Shown here one piece after another: positions 1 to 7,053 of a DNA stretch of 31,851 nt. The first letter of the stretch is position 1. The number at the start of each line of letters is the position of its first letter. Where the stretch lies: positions 1-31,851 of IMG/VR virus record IMGVR_UViG_3300032242_002521; one strand, written 5' to 3'. A program made the position numbers and the translations under genes. A model generated the notes under the pieces. The model did no database searches, was not told where the DNA came from, and saw only the letters and a program-made list of their open reading frames with translations. Source of the stretch: a virus.

Positions 1-156
1 ACCAACTTCAATATCGGTCACTTCGGCGCCCACCGCAACAACCTTACCACGGTTGGCTTCGGTGGCGTCTGCTTTTGCCAATACGATTCCACCAGCTGAA
101 ACAGTATCTTTTTCAATCAATTCTAAAATCACTTTAGACTTTAATGGTCTTAGCAT
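1..156 (-). CDS. GroES-like co-chaperonin, N-terminal part
   Basis: The first 52 codons are visible; the 3' end lies outside the window. The protein starts MLRPLKSKVILELIEKD and continues with SAGGIVLAKAD, then a turn and the GKVVAVGAEV strand. This is the GroES order: an N-terminal beta strand, then the mobile loop ending in GGIVL, which in GroES-family proteins inserts into GroEL. T4 supplies an analogous protein (gp31) for folding its major capsid protein, so a role with host GroEL in capsid folding is a reasonable inference. The ATG at 156 has an AAGGA Shine-Dalgarno 7-8 bases upstream and follows the stop of the upstream gene by one base. It is the last visible gene of the unit read from the promoter at 4125-4153. 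Confidence 0.85.
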   Translation of the reverse strand, partial: MLRPLKSKVILELIEKDTVSAGGIVLAKADATEANRGKVVAVGAEVTDIEVG

Positions 157-157
157 A

Positions 158-355
158 TCAATAATTCCTTTTTAGGTTTCTACATTCTTCGATTACTTTT
201 GATGGCACATCTGGATGCCAGCCACCTAATAACATATCACAATTATATCTGACCTCGGTGTCCTTGGCAAATAGTTTATGGTAATCATCGTCTGATATAA
301 AACCATATACCAAAGCAAATACAATTACGAGGCCAAATACTTTTAAGGTTTCCAT
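158..355 (-). CDS. Small membrane-anchored or secreted protein
   Basis: A 65-residue protein. Residues 4-19 are hydrophobic (KVFGLVIVFALVYGF) and would serve as a signal sequence or membrane anchor. The rest is polar with two cysteines (CDMLLGGWHPDVP and VIEECR), which could form a disulfide in the periplasm. Its start overlaps the last 13 bases of the epimerase gene, suggesting translational coupling, and its stop is one base before the GroES-like start. I recall similar short secreted proteins with a GGWHPDVP-like core in other T4-like phages but know no function. Confidence 0.65.
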   Translation of the reverse strand: METLKVFGLVIVFALVYGFISDDDYHKLFAKDTEVRYNCDMLLGGWHPDVPSKVIEECRNLKRNY

Positions 356-1173
356 TTCATCATTTCTTCATAGGTGTAATTTCTAGTCATCAATTTAGAA
401 GGATTTGGTAAATACATTGCCTCTAAATCTCCAGGTCTTGCATCTTTATATATCACCTGAAAATCGACTCCGTTCACCTCTTTGAAAATTTCGATGATTT
501 CTTTTACCGTTCTTGTATCATTATAGGCCAAATTCTCAATATTATTGGTTGGTGTATCGATAGCACGGATCAAAGCATGACAGATATCGATTACATGAAC
601 ATATTCACGAACACAGGTGCCATCTTTGGTATTGTAATTTGTTCCGTATAGATTGAATGCTCCTGTATTGACTGCCTTGACTAAGTTATAGAATAACCCG
701 TCCGGATTTGTTGCGGGGAATCCTTCTGTACCAGTTACATTATAGAAACGAAAAATAGTATGATTTTCGGGAGTACACTCTTTTACAATATCTTCCGCAC
801 AACGTTTTGAATAACCATAAGGAGAATTAGGATTTGCGGCCGCACCAGTTGAAGCAAAAACAAAATTGTCGTAATTTAAATGCTTCAACACATTTAAAGT
901 ACCATTGATATTTGTATCATAATACATTGTTGGGTATTTTACAGACTCTCCAACTTGAACCAAAGCTGCAAGGTGAATAACCGCATCAAAGTGGTGTTTA
1001 GTTACATCGCTAAAACGAACCATATCTTCTGAACGGATGTCAATGCCATATTTTTTATAACCAAAATAACCATTAATATCTAAACGATGTAGTTCAACAT
1101 CTTGCTTTTCGAGAATTGAACAAAGGTGTTGACCAATATAACCTTCGGATCCAGTAACTAATATTTTTTTCAT
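343..1173 (-). CDS. NAD-dependent sugar epimerase/dehydratase (short SDR, GalE-like)
   Basis: A 276-residue extended short-chain dehydrogenase/reductase. The Rossmann GxxGxxG motif is at residues 8-14 (GSEGYIG), an acidic LDI segment follows the second strand, and the catalytic YxxxK is Tyr119/Lys123 (YGYSK) with Ser/Thr 108-109 before it. FRFYNVTGT and REYVHVIDI match GalE/UDP-glucose 4-epimerase and related nucleotide-sugar epimerases. It is about 60 residues shorter than bacterial GalE, a common size among phage versions. The family interconverts nucleotide-sugar stereochemistry via bound NAD. It probably supplies a sugar for glycan modification, and glycosyltransferases are encoded at 27177-30260. 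The start ATG overlaps the TGA of the small upstream gene (ATGA). Substrate is not predictable. Confidence 0.88.
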   Translation of the reverse strand: MKKILVTGSEGYIGQHLCSILEKQDVELHRLDINGYFGYKKYGIDIRSEDMVRFSDVTKHHFDAVIHLAALVQVGESVKYPTMYYDTNINGTLNVLKHLNYDNFVFASTGAAANPNSPYGYSKRCAEDIVKECTPENHTIFRFYNVTGTEGFPATNPDGLFYNLVKAVNTGAFNLYGTNYNTKDGTCVREYVHVIDICHALIRAIDTPTNNIENLAYNDTRTVKEIIEIFKEVNGVDFQVIYKDARPGDLEAMYLPNPSKLMTRNYTYEEMMKWKP

Positions 1174-1295
1174 TGTGGGTTTATCTGCCTTTTAATATTT
1201 TCAATGTGTTGTAATATTTCGGTACGAATAGGATTTCCATAGGGAACCCAAACGACTATGTGTTGTAGTAATCTCAGTAAATCTCTAATATCCAT
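1170..1295 (-). CDS. 41-residue protein of unknown function
   Basis: A short gene: ATG at 1295 immediately follows the TAA of the upstream gene at 1296, and its TGA overlaps the epimerase ATG (ATGA at 1173-1170). The protein starts MDIRDLLRLLQHIVVW and ends KRQINPQ, and is predicted mostly helical and amphipathic. No family is recognised. It is accepted because it fills an otherwise unexplained 120-base space exactly, with perfectly abutting junctions at both ends. No strong Shine-Dalgarno is visible, so translation probably depends on coupling. Confidence 0.55.
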   Translation of the reverse strand: MDIRDLLRLLQHIVVWVPYGNPIRTEILQHIENIKRQINPQ

Positions 1296-1556
1296 TTATT
1301 CGTTTTGCCTAGTAAGAAATTTAATTACTGGTAATCCATTTGCTACTTGTAGAAATGCATCTCGTCTAGACATTGCAACAGGAAAACAAATAAAGATTCC
1401 ATCTTCGATAATTAAATCGAATGGTGCAACACCAACCCAAGACTCATCAATGATACAACGAATCTCATATCTTTTGGCCGCTTTACATCTTTTAATTAAA
1501 GCACTATATATTTTTTTAGGATCAAAAGGATCGAATTCTATTACTTCATTTGCCAT
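1296..1556 (-). CDS. Conserved-looking small protein, unknown function
   Basis: An 86-residue protein starting MANEVIEFDPFDPKKIYSA. It alternates charged helices (LIKRCKAAKRYEIR) with a hydrophobic stretch (VGVAPFDLIIEDGIFICFPVA) that looks like a beta core rather than a membrane segment. Its start overlaps the upstream gene by 11 bases. A longer frame on the opposite strand covers the same bases, but codon context, operon direction and junction overlaps favour this strand. No family recognised. Confidence 0.6.
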   Translation of the reverse strand: MANEVIEFDPFDPKKIYSALIKRCKAAKRYEIRCIIDESWVGVAPFDLIIEDGIFICFPVAMSRRDAFLQVANGLPVIKFLTRQNE

Positions 1557-1752
1557 TTTCAGTTAAAAAGCTAGGGCCACTTTCCTGTTCCATTAAAACA
1601 TAATCTTCAGCCAGATTTTCGGCTTTGGCAAAATCGGCAATAACTTCTTTTTTAATTATTTTATTTTTTAAGTAATAAGAAATTGTGTAACTATAGTCAG
1701 CACGTTCAATAATTGCCTTCTTATCACCATTAGTAAATTTAGATAGTTGCAT
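1546..1752 (-). CDS. 68-residue protein, unknown function
   Basis: The frame stays open upstream to 1950, but that extension runs through the neighbouring gene. The start at 1752 (MQLSKFTNGDKKAIIERAD) is chosen because GGAGAG lies 7 bases before this ATG and it gives a normal 14-base overlap with the upstream gene. The protein is charged, with an aromatic YSYTISYYLK segment, and has no recognisable domain. It sits in a chain of four small overlapping genes following the VWA protein gene. Confidence 0.6.
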   Translation of the reverse strand: MQLSKFTNGDKKAIIERADYSYTISYYLKNKIIKKEVIADFAKAENLAEDYVLMEQESGPSFLTENGK

Positions 1753-1957
1753 GTGATTCTCTCCAAACAAATAACTGAGCATATTCTTGAGCTTTTGATT
1801 CATCCGTAAAAAATTGAGTGGTAGTAACAAATGATTCTTCATCACCTTCAACACACTCAACTTCAAATTGGTCGAATATATTTCTCCAGATAATGGTAGC
1901 AGTTCTCCTACCACCTTCACCCATAAAAGTAACAATTCTTTTTTCGCCATCTATCAT
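1739..1957 (-). CDS. 72-residue protein, unknown function
   Basis: Starts MIDGEKRIVTFMGEGGRR at 1957, with AGGA about 8 bases upstream and its ATG overlapping the TGA of the VWA protein (ATGA). The protein is a small, mainly beta-predicted, acidic unit with a pattern such as RRTATIIWRNIFDQFEVECVEGDEESF. The tight coupling to the VWA gene suggests co-translation, but nothing ties it functionally to that protein. No family recognised. Confidence 0.62.
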   Translation of the reverse strand: MIDGEKRIVTFMGEGGRRTATIIWRNIFDQFEVECVEGDEESFVTTTQFFTDESKAQEYAQLFVWRESHATI

Positions 1958-4101
1958 GATATCAATCCTATAAAACGGTTTAACACAACACGATTGTTTA
2001 ATCGATTACCAGCAAACTTACTAAATGCAGAAACTAAACCACGAGTTGTGGCATTTTGTTTCACTTCAAAAGATACATCTTCATCTGTATCAAGGCCTTC
2101 ACTTCTCAACAAATAATATTCATCGAAACCGGCATTGGTAACGGTCAATGATTTGTTTTTACGGAATTCATATTTAATTTTATCTTGAACCTGTATACCA
2201 GCGTTAGGATAAAAATGATATAATTCACGGCCTAATTCTCTACCAGATAATACATAGAAACCAACAATGTTACATTGAGTTCTTTGTTTCAATAATTTTA
2301 TATAGGCTGCGGTTAAATCACGGCCTTGAGCACGACTAACAATTTCTTGATTCTTGTTGATAGGATCACGCAAAACTAATTGTCGTTGAGTTTTCCAATC
2401 ATTAGAATTATATTCAATTTCTTTGTTGGTTGTGCCGCTTGTCTTGTGTCCTGAATTGTTAGTGTAAAATACTTCACGATTACTATGGCCTTCACCATCA
2501 GTCAAAAAGACTGTATTAACAATTTGCAATTTATATTGCTTTTGAAATTCAGGAACAATTTTCATTGCAGAGATAACAGCTTCGTTTAAAGGAGTTCCAC
2601 CTTTCTGAAGCCAATTTGGTTTCCAGCCATAACGATACGTAGACATTTGAACCAAAGCAGAACCAGCGTAAGTGAATTCAGCAGCAGTCATTTTGCTAGA
2701 TAATAAATTTAGCAATTTAAAATTGTGCAATTCAATATCACCTTCTTTAAATTCTTGGCGATAGGGTTCATCATATTCTTGACTGAAAGCATATACATCG
2801 TAAGGAATGTTTACTTTTTTGCAGAACATTACCAAATTGATTAATTGTTTGATGGTATTTTCCATATGATCGGACATAGAACCCGACCAATCAAGGAACA
2901 TAACAAGTCCGTGAGATTTTGCACCAGGAACTACTGTCATTTTTTTGAAGATATCATCAGTCAATTGATAAGAATAAATTTTATTCATATTCAAATCGCC
3001 AGTTTTAGCAATAGAAGCACGTTTCAACTGGTCAGCGTTTTTACGCAATTCAAATTCTTTAGCCAAATAGCCAACAACTTTCTTTGAATCGTTACGCAAT
3101 TTCATGAATTTTTTGATATCGGTGCCGGTAAAGTCATCCGCACGATATCTTAAAGCATCAGTAGCCGAATTACGATAACGTTTCCACAATGATTTATGAT
3201 TTACAATTGCTTTTGATAAATCAACATCAGGAATGTTGCCGTAATAATGGGTACTGTTATCTTGTGCAAACAATTTACTTTCATTTTTACGATAAGATTC
3301 ATCAGTATATGATTTTGTTTGGCTTTCAATTTCATTAGGTTTTGATCCGCCACTATTGAAAGTTTTTTCTGAATCTAATTCTTCATCAGTTTCTTCTTCA
3401 CCAGAATCGGAATCATCATCACCTTTACGGTTTTCAGTATCTTCGTCCCAATCATCGGAATCATCGTAACCTTCAGAATCAAATCCTTCATAATCACCAT
3501 CTTCATCTTCTTCAAATTCTTCAGGATGATTCTTTTTGTGCTCTTCAGCTTCTTCTTTTAGATAGTCACAAACGAGGCGAGCAACCACCATAACATCATC
3601 ATAGGTCTCGGTACCTTCAATTTTGCTAACAAGTGTTTGCTCATAGGGGGTAAATTTAATGCCTTGTGCTGCTCCACCTTTGGTGTACATATTCACACGG
3701 TCAATAAAATTTAAATCATTCAAATCGGTATCATTTGTACCAAAGAAATCTTTGTCAATCAATTCACGATAAGCACGAACAAAGCTGATACGAATACCAG
3801 GATATTTGTTTTTGATTTTTCTTTCAATGCGAACATCTTCCAATACATTCATGATGCTCATTGGAATTTTTTCTTCATGAGCACGAACCATGCCAGAAAG
3901 TGGAGTGTATAGTGCATGTCCAACTTCGTGGCCCATGAAAAGGTCATAAAGATGACCAGAAATATTTTTATCTAATACGGGTACAGTTAATACACGATTT
4001 TTAACATCAAACGATGCTGTTTGAACATTTCTTTGTTCAATGATAAGATTTTCTGTAGCCATTAATTTGGCTAGTAGTGTTTTTGATTGAATAAGTTCCA
4101 T
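1954..4101 (-). CDS. HExxH metallopeptidase-like protein with C-terminal VWA domain (CobT-like)
   Basis: A 715-residue protein. Near the N-terminus is a zinc-binding HExxH motif, HEVGHALYTP at residues 58-67, with a downstream acidic helix (NVLEDVRIERK) that could give the third ligand. Residues about 194-246 are a long Asp/Glu-rich low-complexity linker. The C-terminal half is a von Willebrand factor A domain with a complete MIDAS: DWSGS at 404-408, GGTP (Thr503) and LTDGEG (Asp535). The acidic region followed by VWA resembles cobaltochelatase subunit CobT and MoxR-associated VWA proteins, which work with an AAA+ ATPase; no such ATPase is in this window. Related proteins occur in T4-like marine phages, generally as uncharacterised peptidases. 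It is the first gene after the promoter at 4125-4153, with a GGAG site before its ATG. Substrate unknown. Confidence 0.85.
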   Translation of the reverse strand: MELIQSKTLLAKLMATENLIIEQRNVQTASFDVKNRVLTVPVLDKNISGHLYDLFMGHEVGHALYTPLSGMVRAHEEKIPMSIMNVLEDVRIERKIKNKYPGIRISFVRAYRELIDKDFFGTNDTDLNDLNFIDRVNMYTKGGAAQGIKFTPYEQTLVSKIEGTETYDDVMVVARLVCDYLKEEAEEHKKNHPEEFEEDEDGDYEGFDSEGYDDSDDWDEDTENRKGDDDSDSGEEETDEELDSEKTFNSGGSKPNEIESQTKSYTDESYRKNESKLFAQDNSTHYYGNIPDVDLSKAIVNHKSLWKRYRNSATDALRYRADDFTGTDIKKFMKLRNDSKKVVGYLAKEFELRKNADQLKRASIAKTGDLNMNKIYSYQLTDDIFKKMTVVPGAKSHGLVMFLDWSGSMSDHMENTIKQLINLVMFCKKVNIPYDVYAFSQEYDEPYRQEFKEGDIELHNFKLLNLLSSKMTAAEFTYAGSALVQMSTYRYGWKPNWLQKGGTPLNEAVISAMKIVPEFQKQYKLQIVNTVFLTDGEGHSNREVFYTNNSGHKTSGTTNKEIEYNSNDWKTQRQLVLRDPINKNQEIVSRAQGRDLTAAYIKLLKQRTQCNIVGFYVLSGRELGRELYHFYPNAGIQVQDKIKYEFRKNKSLTVTNAGFDEYYLLRSEGLDTDEDVSFEVKQNATTRGLVSAFSKFAGNRLNNRVVLNRFIGLIS

Positions 4102-4124
4102 ATAATCTCCGAGTTAATGAAACC

Positions 4125-4153
4125 ATTATACTCTATAAATTGCTTACCGGCAA
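4125..4153 (-). promoter_or_regulatory. sigma70-type promoter for the VWA gene
   Basis: On the minus strand there is TTGCCG (4153-4148), a 17-base spacer and a perfect TATAAT (4130-4125), ending about 24 bases upstream of the VWA start codon at 4101. The bases after the -10 read GGTTTC, the same as in the second promoter at 5068-5096. It lies in the only non-coding gap between 4102 and 4193. Confidence 0.7.
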
Positions 4154-4193
4154 ATAAAAGTAAAAATGATGTTGTTTTTTAGCGACAGATTGG

Positions 4194-4355
4194 TTATTGA
4201 TAATATTCCATACGCTTTTGGTAGTCGGAAAGGTCTTTTTCCATACCTGAAAGCGCTGCCCATTTTCGGATTACTAAATCCAGACTTTTCCAAGCAGGAA
4301 TTTCTGTATTATCCACTTCGGCATCAAGCCAAATGTAATATCCTTTGTTAGTCAT
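4194..4355 (-). CDS. 53-residue protein, unknown function
   Basis: The frame extends upstream to 4379, but the start at 4355 (MTNKGYYIWLDAEVDN) has AAGGA about 7 bases before it and is preferred. The protein has a short beta-like N-terminus then a charged helix (MEKDLSDYQKRMEYYQ). It overlaps the upstream gene by 8 bases and is the last gene of the unit starting at the 5068-5096 promoter. No family recognised. Confidence 0.55.
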   Translation of the reverse strand: MTNKGYYIWLDAEVDNTEIPAWKSLDLVIRKWAALSGMEKDLSDYQKRMEYYQ

Positions 4356-4536
4356 GTTTAATTCCTTCATTTTTATCAAAAAATTGATGTTCTAGAGCAG
4401 CTGCCAGCTCATCCGCAAGCTTCGGATTGAATTTTACTAGAAAATAAGCGACATCATCGACAGGCAAACGCTTCAAATTGAACATCACCTCGTCAATTCC
4501 TTTTAAAATTTGTGTTTCTTCGTGTTTGCTATACAT
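4348..4536 (-). CDS. 62-residue helical protein, unknown function
   Basis: Read from the ATG at 4536 (MYSKHEETQILKGIDEV), 7 bases after the stop of the upstream small gene and preceded by a GAGAA element. A longer form to 4599 would overlap that gene substantially and is less likely. The protein looks mostly helical with a hydrophobic face (VAYFLVKFNPKLADELAAAL). No family recognised. Confidence 0.55.
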   Translation of the reverse strand: MYSKHEETQILKGIDEVMFNLKRLPVDDVAYFLVKFNPKLADELAAALEHQFFDKNEGIKHD

Positions 4537-4543
4537 ATTTTTC

Positions 4544-4702
4544 TCATTGTAAAGTATCGGATTGATCGGAAGTGACTGTGCTGCCTCTTTCCTTAGCAAT
4601 TCCTACGGATTTTAACCATTCAATTTCAATTTGTAATTGGGCTTCTGATAAAGTTTCAAGATATTCTTCATATTCTTCCCATTCTTCTTTACTAATACTC
4701 AT
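4544..4702 (-). CDS. 52-residue acidic protein, unknown function
   Basis: ATG at 4702 overlaps the stop of the upstream gene (ATGA at 4702-4699), and the frame runs 52 codons to a TGA at 4544. It starts MSISKEEWEEYEEYLETLSE, a strongly acidic helix, and ends in a Ser/Thr-rich tail. It fills the space between two better supported genes with standard phage junctions. No family recognised. Confidence 0.5.
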   Translation of the reverse strand: MSISKEEWEEYEEYLETLSEAQLQIEIEWLKSVGIAKERGSTVTSDQSDTLQ

Positions 4703-5040
4703 CTTCTCATACTCGCTATGTCTTTTGCTTCATTATCTGTAAAAATTGGCACAGCATTTGATTTATGCATTGTGCCAATACCTTTAATTTTTTCACCGGT
4801 ATATAAATTTCCGAATTTTTTCGTACAAGCCACAAATCCTGTATCCAAAGATGCGACTTTAGGGGTTTCTCTGTGAAAAATAGCCACCTTTTTTAATGGC
4901 AATTTACTTTTTGTAACAGGAGAATGAGAATACCGTTTTGAAGAGATTTTATTGATAGAAGCTAACCATAAATCTTTTTGCTCTTGTTGAGCTTTGGTTA
5001 ACTTTTTTGGTTTGGATTTTGGAATATAACCGTATATCAT
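4699..5040 (-). CDS. Conserved phage protein, unknown function
   Basis: A 113-residue basic protein. The C-terminal half (DTGFVACTKKFGNLYTGEKIKGIGTMHKSN then VPIFTDNEAKDIASMRR) resembles a small family I have seen repeatedly in T4-like phages of aquatic bacteria; its function is unknown to me. It is the first gene after the promoter at 5068-5096, with GGAG upstream of the ATG at 5040. A gene directly behind a strong host-type promoter is likely expressed early, which is inference. Confidence 0.7.
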   Translation of the reverse strand: MIYGYIPKSKPKKLTKAQQEQKDLWLASINKISSKRYSHSPVTKSKLPLKKVAIFHRETPKVASLDTGFVACTKKFGNLYTGEKIKGIGTMHKSNAVPIFTDNEAKDIASMRR

Positions 5041-5067
5041 ATATGTATTTCTCCATGTGAAGAAACC

Positions 5068-5096
5068 ATTATATTACAGTTTAGTTTTAAAGTCAA
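5068..5096 (-). promoter_or_regulatory. sigma70-type promoter, near consensus
   Basis: On the minus strand: TTGACT (5096-5091), a 17-base spacer and TATAAT (5073-5068), followed by GGTTTC. It ends 28 bases upstream of the gene starting at 5040. Five of six -35 bases and all -10 bases match the bacterial housekeeping consensus, indicating use by host RNA polymerase. It shares the 12-base sequence TATAATGGTTTC with the promoter at 4125-4153. Confidence 0.75.
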
Positions 5097-5101
5097 GCTA
5101 T

Positions 5102-5121
5102 TTGTTGCGGGGAAACAACAA
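5102..5121. repeat. Small inverted repeat upstream of the promoter
   Basis: TTGTTG and CAACAA arms flank an 8-base loop, just upstream of the -35 element at 5091-5096. There is no T run after it on the minus strand, so it does not look like a terminator. It could be an operator or a transcript hairpin, or chance. Confidence 0.25.
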
Positions 5122-5167
5122 TATTACCAATACCTTTATTTCAAAGGCGGACATACCTACTTATGAT

Positions 5168-5209
5168 AAAAAAATCTAAATTAAATGGTATATTTAATAT
5201 TTTTTAGAT
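5168..5209 (-). terminator. Rho-independent-type terminator
   Basis: On the minus strand an AT-rich hairpin has an outer stem ATCTAA/TTAGAT (5209-5204 with 5179-5174) and an inner stem ATTTAAT pairing with its complement (5198-5192 with 5186-5180), a 5-base loop and an internal bulge. It is followed directly by seven T residues (5174-5168). The stop codon of the 5194-5382 gene lies inside the stem. The stem is weak in G+C but position and T run are typical. It separates the RNase H unit from the promoter at 5068-5096. Confidence 0.6.
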
Positions 5210-5382
5210 TGTGAAATTTCTTCTTCATCATAATTATAAGAATCTTCATACTCGTGGTTCTTTAATTTTTTAATTTCACCATGTTCACCTCTACGGCGCT
5301 TGCTATGTAAGAAATTTTTTGCATAATCATAATCTTCATTATAATCTTGATTCTTACGAAACTTACCTACAAACTTAGTCAC
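5194..5382 (-). CDS. 62-residue charged protein, GTG start, unknown function
   Basis: Starts with GTG at 5382, read as MTKFVGKFRKNQDYN, with AGGAG about 7 bases upstream. The protein has a basic centre (SKRRRGEHGEIKKLK) and an acidic Tyr-rich C-terminus (EYEDSYNYDEEE), so it is strongly bipolar in charge. Last gene of its unit; the terminator overlaps its stop codon. I recall similar short proteins beginning MTKFxGKFRK in T4-like phages, without a function. Confidence 0.65.
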   Translation of the reverse strand: MTKFVGKFRKNQDYNEDYDYAKNFLHSKRRRGEHGEIKKLKNHEYEDSYNYDEEEISQSKKY

Positions 5383-5391
5383 TTATTTCTC

Positions 5392-5763
5392 CTATTTCAA
5401 GGTTTCAAACGTAATGCCTTTAATTTTAGTTTCAGGCATGTTGTGCATATCCTCTTGAGAAACATATACGATGTCCGCATTAGGATAACAAATTTGAGCT
5501 ATTTTGAGTAATTGGCAGACTGTGCCATCGGAATCATTAAATGTCATAACTTCATCAACAATATTTAAACTTTTTACAATTTCACGCCTAGAATCATAAT
5601 TTTGTACAAACCCTCCTTGTGACCACATCATATACCAATCTGTATGAACACCGACTATCAACCAATCACCTTTTTGCTTACATTTTCGTAAGAAAATGAG
5701 TTCTTTGATTGATAATGGGTCAAACGAACCGCTAGTTATTATTATTCGGTCTTTTGGATACAT
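5392..5763 (-). CDS. Cytidylyltransferase-like fold protein lacking the HxGH histidines
   Basis: A 123-residue protein with the layout of the RfaE/GCT-like nucleotidyltransferases: a first strand ending GSFDP (residues 12-16), a later DWLIVGVHTD strand, YDSRREIVKSL then IVDEV (normally RxxxVxxxxxVDxV), and ADIVYVSQED. The nucleotide-binding HxGH after FDP is replaced: the alignment gives S-I-K-E, losing both histidines and the glycine. The late TKIKG partly resembles the STTxxR region. Known family members transfer CMP or AMP to sugar or polyol phosphates; this copy is probably inactive or has a changed role, such as ligand binding. It abuts the DUF6433-like gene (TAAATG). Confidence 0.6.
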   Translation of the reverse strand: MYPKDRIIITSGSFDPLSIKELIFLRKCKQKGDWLIVGVHTDWYMMWSQGGFVQNYDSRREIVKSLNIVDEVMTFNDSDGTVCQLLKIAQICYPNADIVYVSQEDMHNMPETKIKGITFETLK

Positions 5764-6189
5764 TTATGGTAGAAGTTTTGGGAATGCCTCTTTTACAAAT
5801 TTATATGTTAAACCTTTTACGCCTTGGTCTTTTTGAAAAATACCAATAATTACTTCGGCTTCACGTGGTTCTAATGATTCCAACAGTTGCAATAATAATT
5901 CATTTCTTTTCTTTGTTGTCAAAGATTCTGCCATTGGATTATCTTTTCTAAACAAATACATTTTTCTCAATTCAGTTGATAACTGTGTTGCAGAAAGTCC
6001 AGGTAAAGTATCCGTTGGAACTTTATAATTATCTGGCATCTCTTTTACTAACCATTGAATGCCTGGATGAAATGTCATTTCTAAAACACTAACCAATGTG
6101 TGATTGAGATTTCTACCAATTACATCCATTCTTTCTTTTTTAGTTGAAGCTTGTTCAAATTCATCAAATACTTCATAAATGTTTTTCAT
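5764..6189 (-). CDS. DUF6433-like conserved phage protein
   Basis: A 141-residue, mostly helical protein (MKNIYEVFDEFEQASTKKER). It resembles a family common in T4-like phages that I recall as DUF6433, of unknown function, often found beside DNA replication genes. Residues about 100-141 (LLESLEPREAEVIIGIFQKD) carry the most family-like sequence. Its ATG overlaps the RNase H stop by one base (TAATG), implying co-translation. No catalytic motif is visible. Confidence 0.7.
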   Translation of the reverse strand: MKNIYEVFDEFEQASTKKERMDVIGRNLNHTLVSVLEMTFHPGIQWLVKEMPDNYKVPTDTLPGLSATQLSTELRKMYLFRKDNPMAESLTTKKRNELLLQLLESLEPREAEVIIGIFQKDQGVKGLTYKFVKEAFPKLLP

Positions 6190-7034
6190 TAAAATTCCTC
6201 TATTACTTCCATTAAATTTTTCAGTTTATGTTCAATAAAATAATTCAACAATTTATTGCGTTTTGCTGGAATCGTTTCTTCAAAGGTATTTATAATCTTT
6301 TCTTTTATTTCTTGTGGAATGAAAGTCAAATCAATAAGTGTTTGATTCCTACCAAAATTAACAGTTTCATCATATGAAAAGTTTTTAACATCTTCATTTA
6401 GATATTTTTCTAAAGTTTTTTGTGTGATAGGTTTTTGACGGAGGTCACGCACAAAACAATCGGAAGGTGAAAACATATTTGGAATACCATCACCCTTATC
6501 TCCACGAATAATCTTCTCCTTGAGTTCTAGGAGTGGATTCTCAGACTTAACATATTTCTTTTGTGAAGGATTATATTGTTTAACATTACTACCATATTGT
6601 TGCAGTTGTAAAAAATCTCCATCACTTGATAAAATCAAAATCTTTTCGTGTGGTGCATACATTGGTACCAAAGTGCCAATGATGTCATCTGCTTCGGCAC
6701 CTTCAACATCGAGTACTTTATATGGAAAGTTTTCTTTGAGTTCGGCTTTAAACTTAGCAAGCATATCAAAAATTAAATGCCAATCTAAATCAGATTTTTC
6801 ACGATTTTTCTTGCGACTGGCTTTGTAAAATGGAAAATATTCTTTACGCCAATACTTACGGTTATCGCAACATAATATTACATCACCATATTCATTTTTG
6901 AAATTCTTAATATGGTTACGAATAATATTTAAAATCATATGGCGAATTAAACTTTCATCTAATTTACCTTTATGGTTGGCAATTTGAGCCATAAGACCGG
7001 CTAGTAGTACTTGATTTAAGTCAACGAGAATCAT
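6189..7034 (-). CDS. rnh: T4 RNase H-type 5'-3' exonuclease (FEN-1 family)
   Basis: A 281-residue flap/5' nuclease. Metal-binding carboxylates appear in family order: Asp5 (MILVDLNQ), Asp57 (CCDNRKYWRKEYFPFYKASR region), EGAEADD at 111-117, SSDGDFLQL with Asp138 and Asp140, and the H3TH-type GDKGDGIPN at 178-186. In T4 this enzyme removes the RNA primer and nearby DNA from Okazaki fragments on the lagging strand. Its size is close to the T4 protein (about 305 residues). It belongs with the gp61-like primase and gp41-like helicase in this window. The start at 7034 has only a weak Shine-Dalgarno. A perfect TATAAATA inside the gene (6294-6287) is probably chance. Confidence 0.88.
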   Translation of the reverse strand: MILVDLNQVLLAGLMAQIANHKGKLDESLIRHMILNIIRNHIKNFKNEYGDVILCCDNRKYWRKEYFPFYKASRKKNREKSDLDWHLIFDMLAKFKAELKENFPYKVLDVEGAEADDIIGTLVPMYAPHEKILILSSDGDFLQLQQYGSNVKQYNPSQKKYVKSENPLLELKEKIIRGDKGDGIPNMFSPSDCFVRDLRQKPITQKTLEKYLNEDVKNFSYDETVNFGRNQTLIDLTFIPQEIKEKIINTFEETIPAKRNKLLNYFIEHKLKNLMEVIEEF

Positions 7035-7053
7035 AACAAACTTTCAATAGTTT

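Noticed and set aside
1546-1950. A longer 134-codon version of the 68-residue gene
   Set aside because: The extension overlaps another supported gene for 200 bases and the internal ATG at 1752 has GGAGAG at the right distance.
6287-6294. Perfect TATAAATA inside rnh
   Set aside because: Coding position, no gap after it. By base composition several such 8-mers are expected in 32 kb of AT-rich DNA on two strands.
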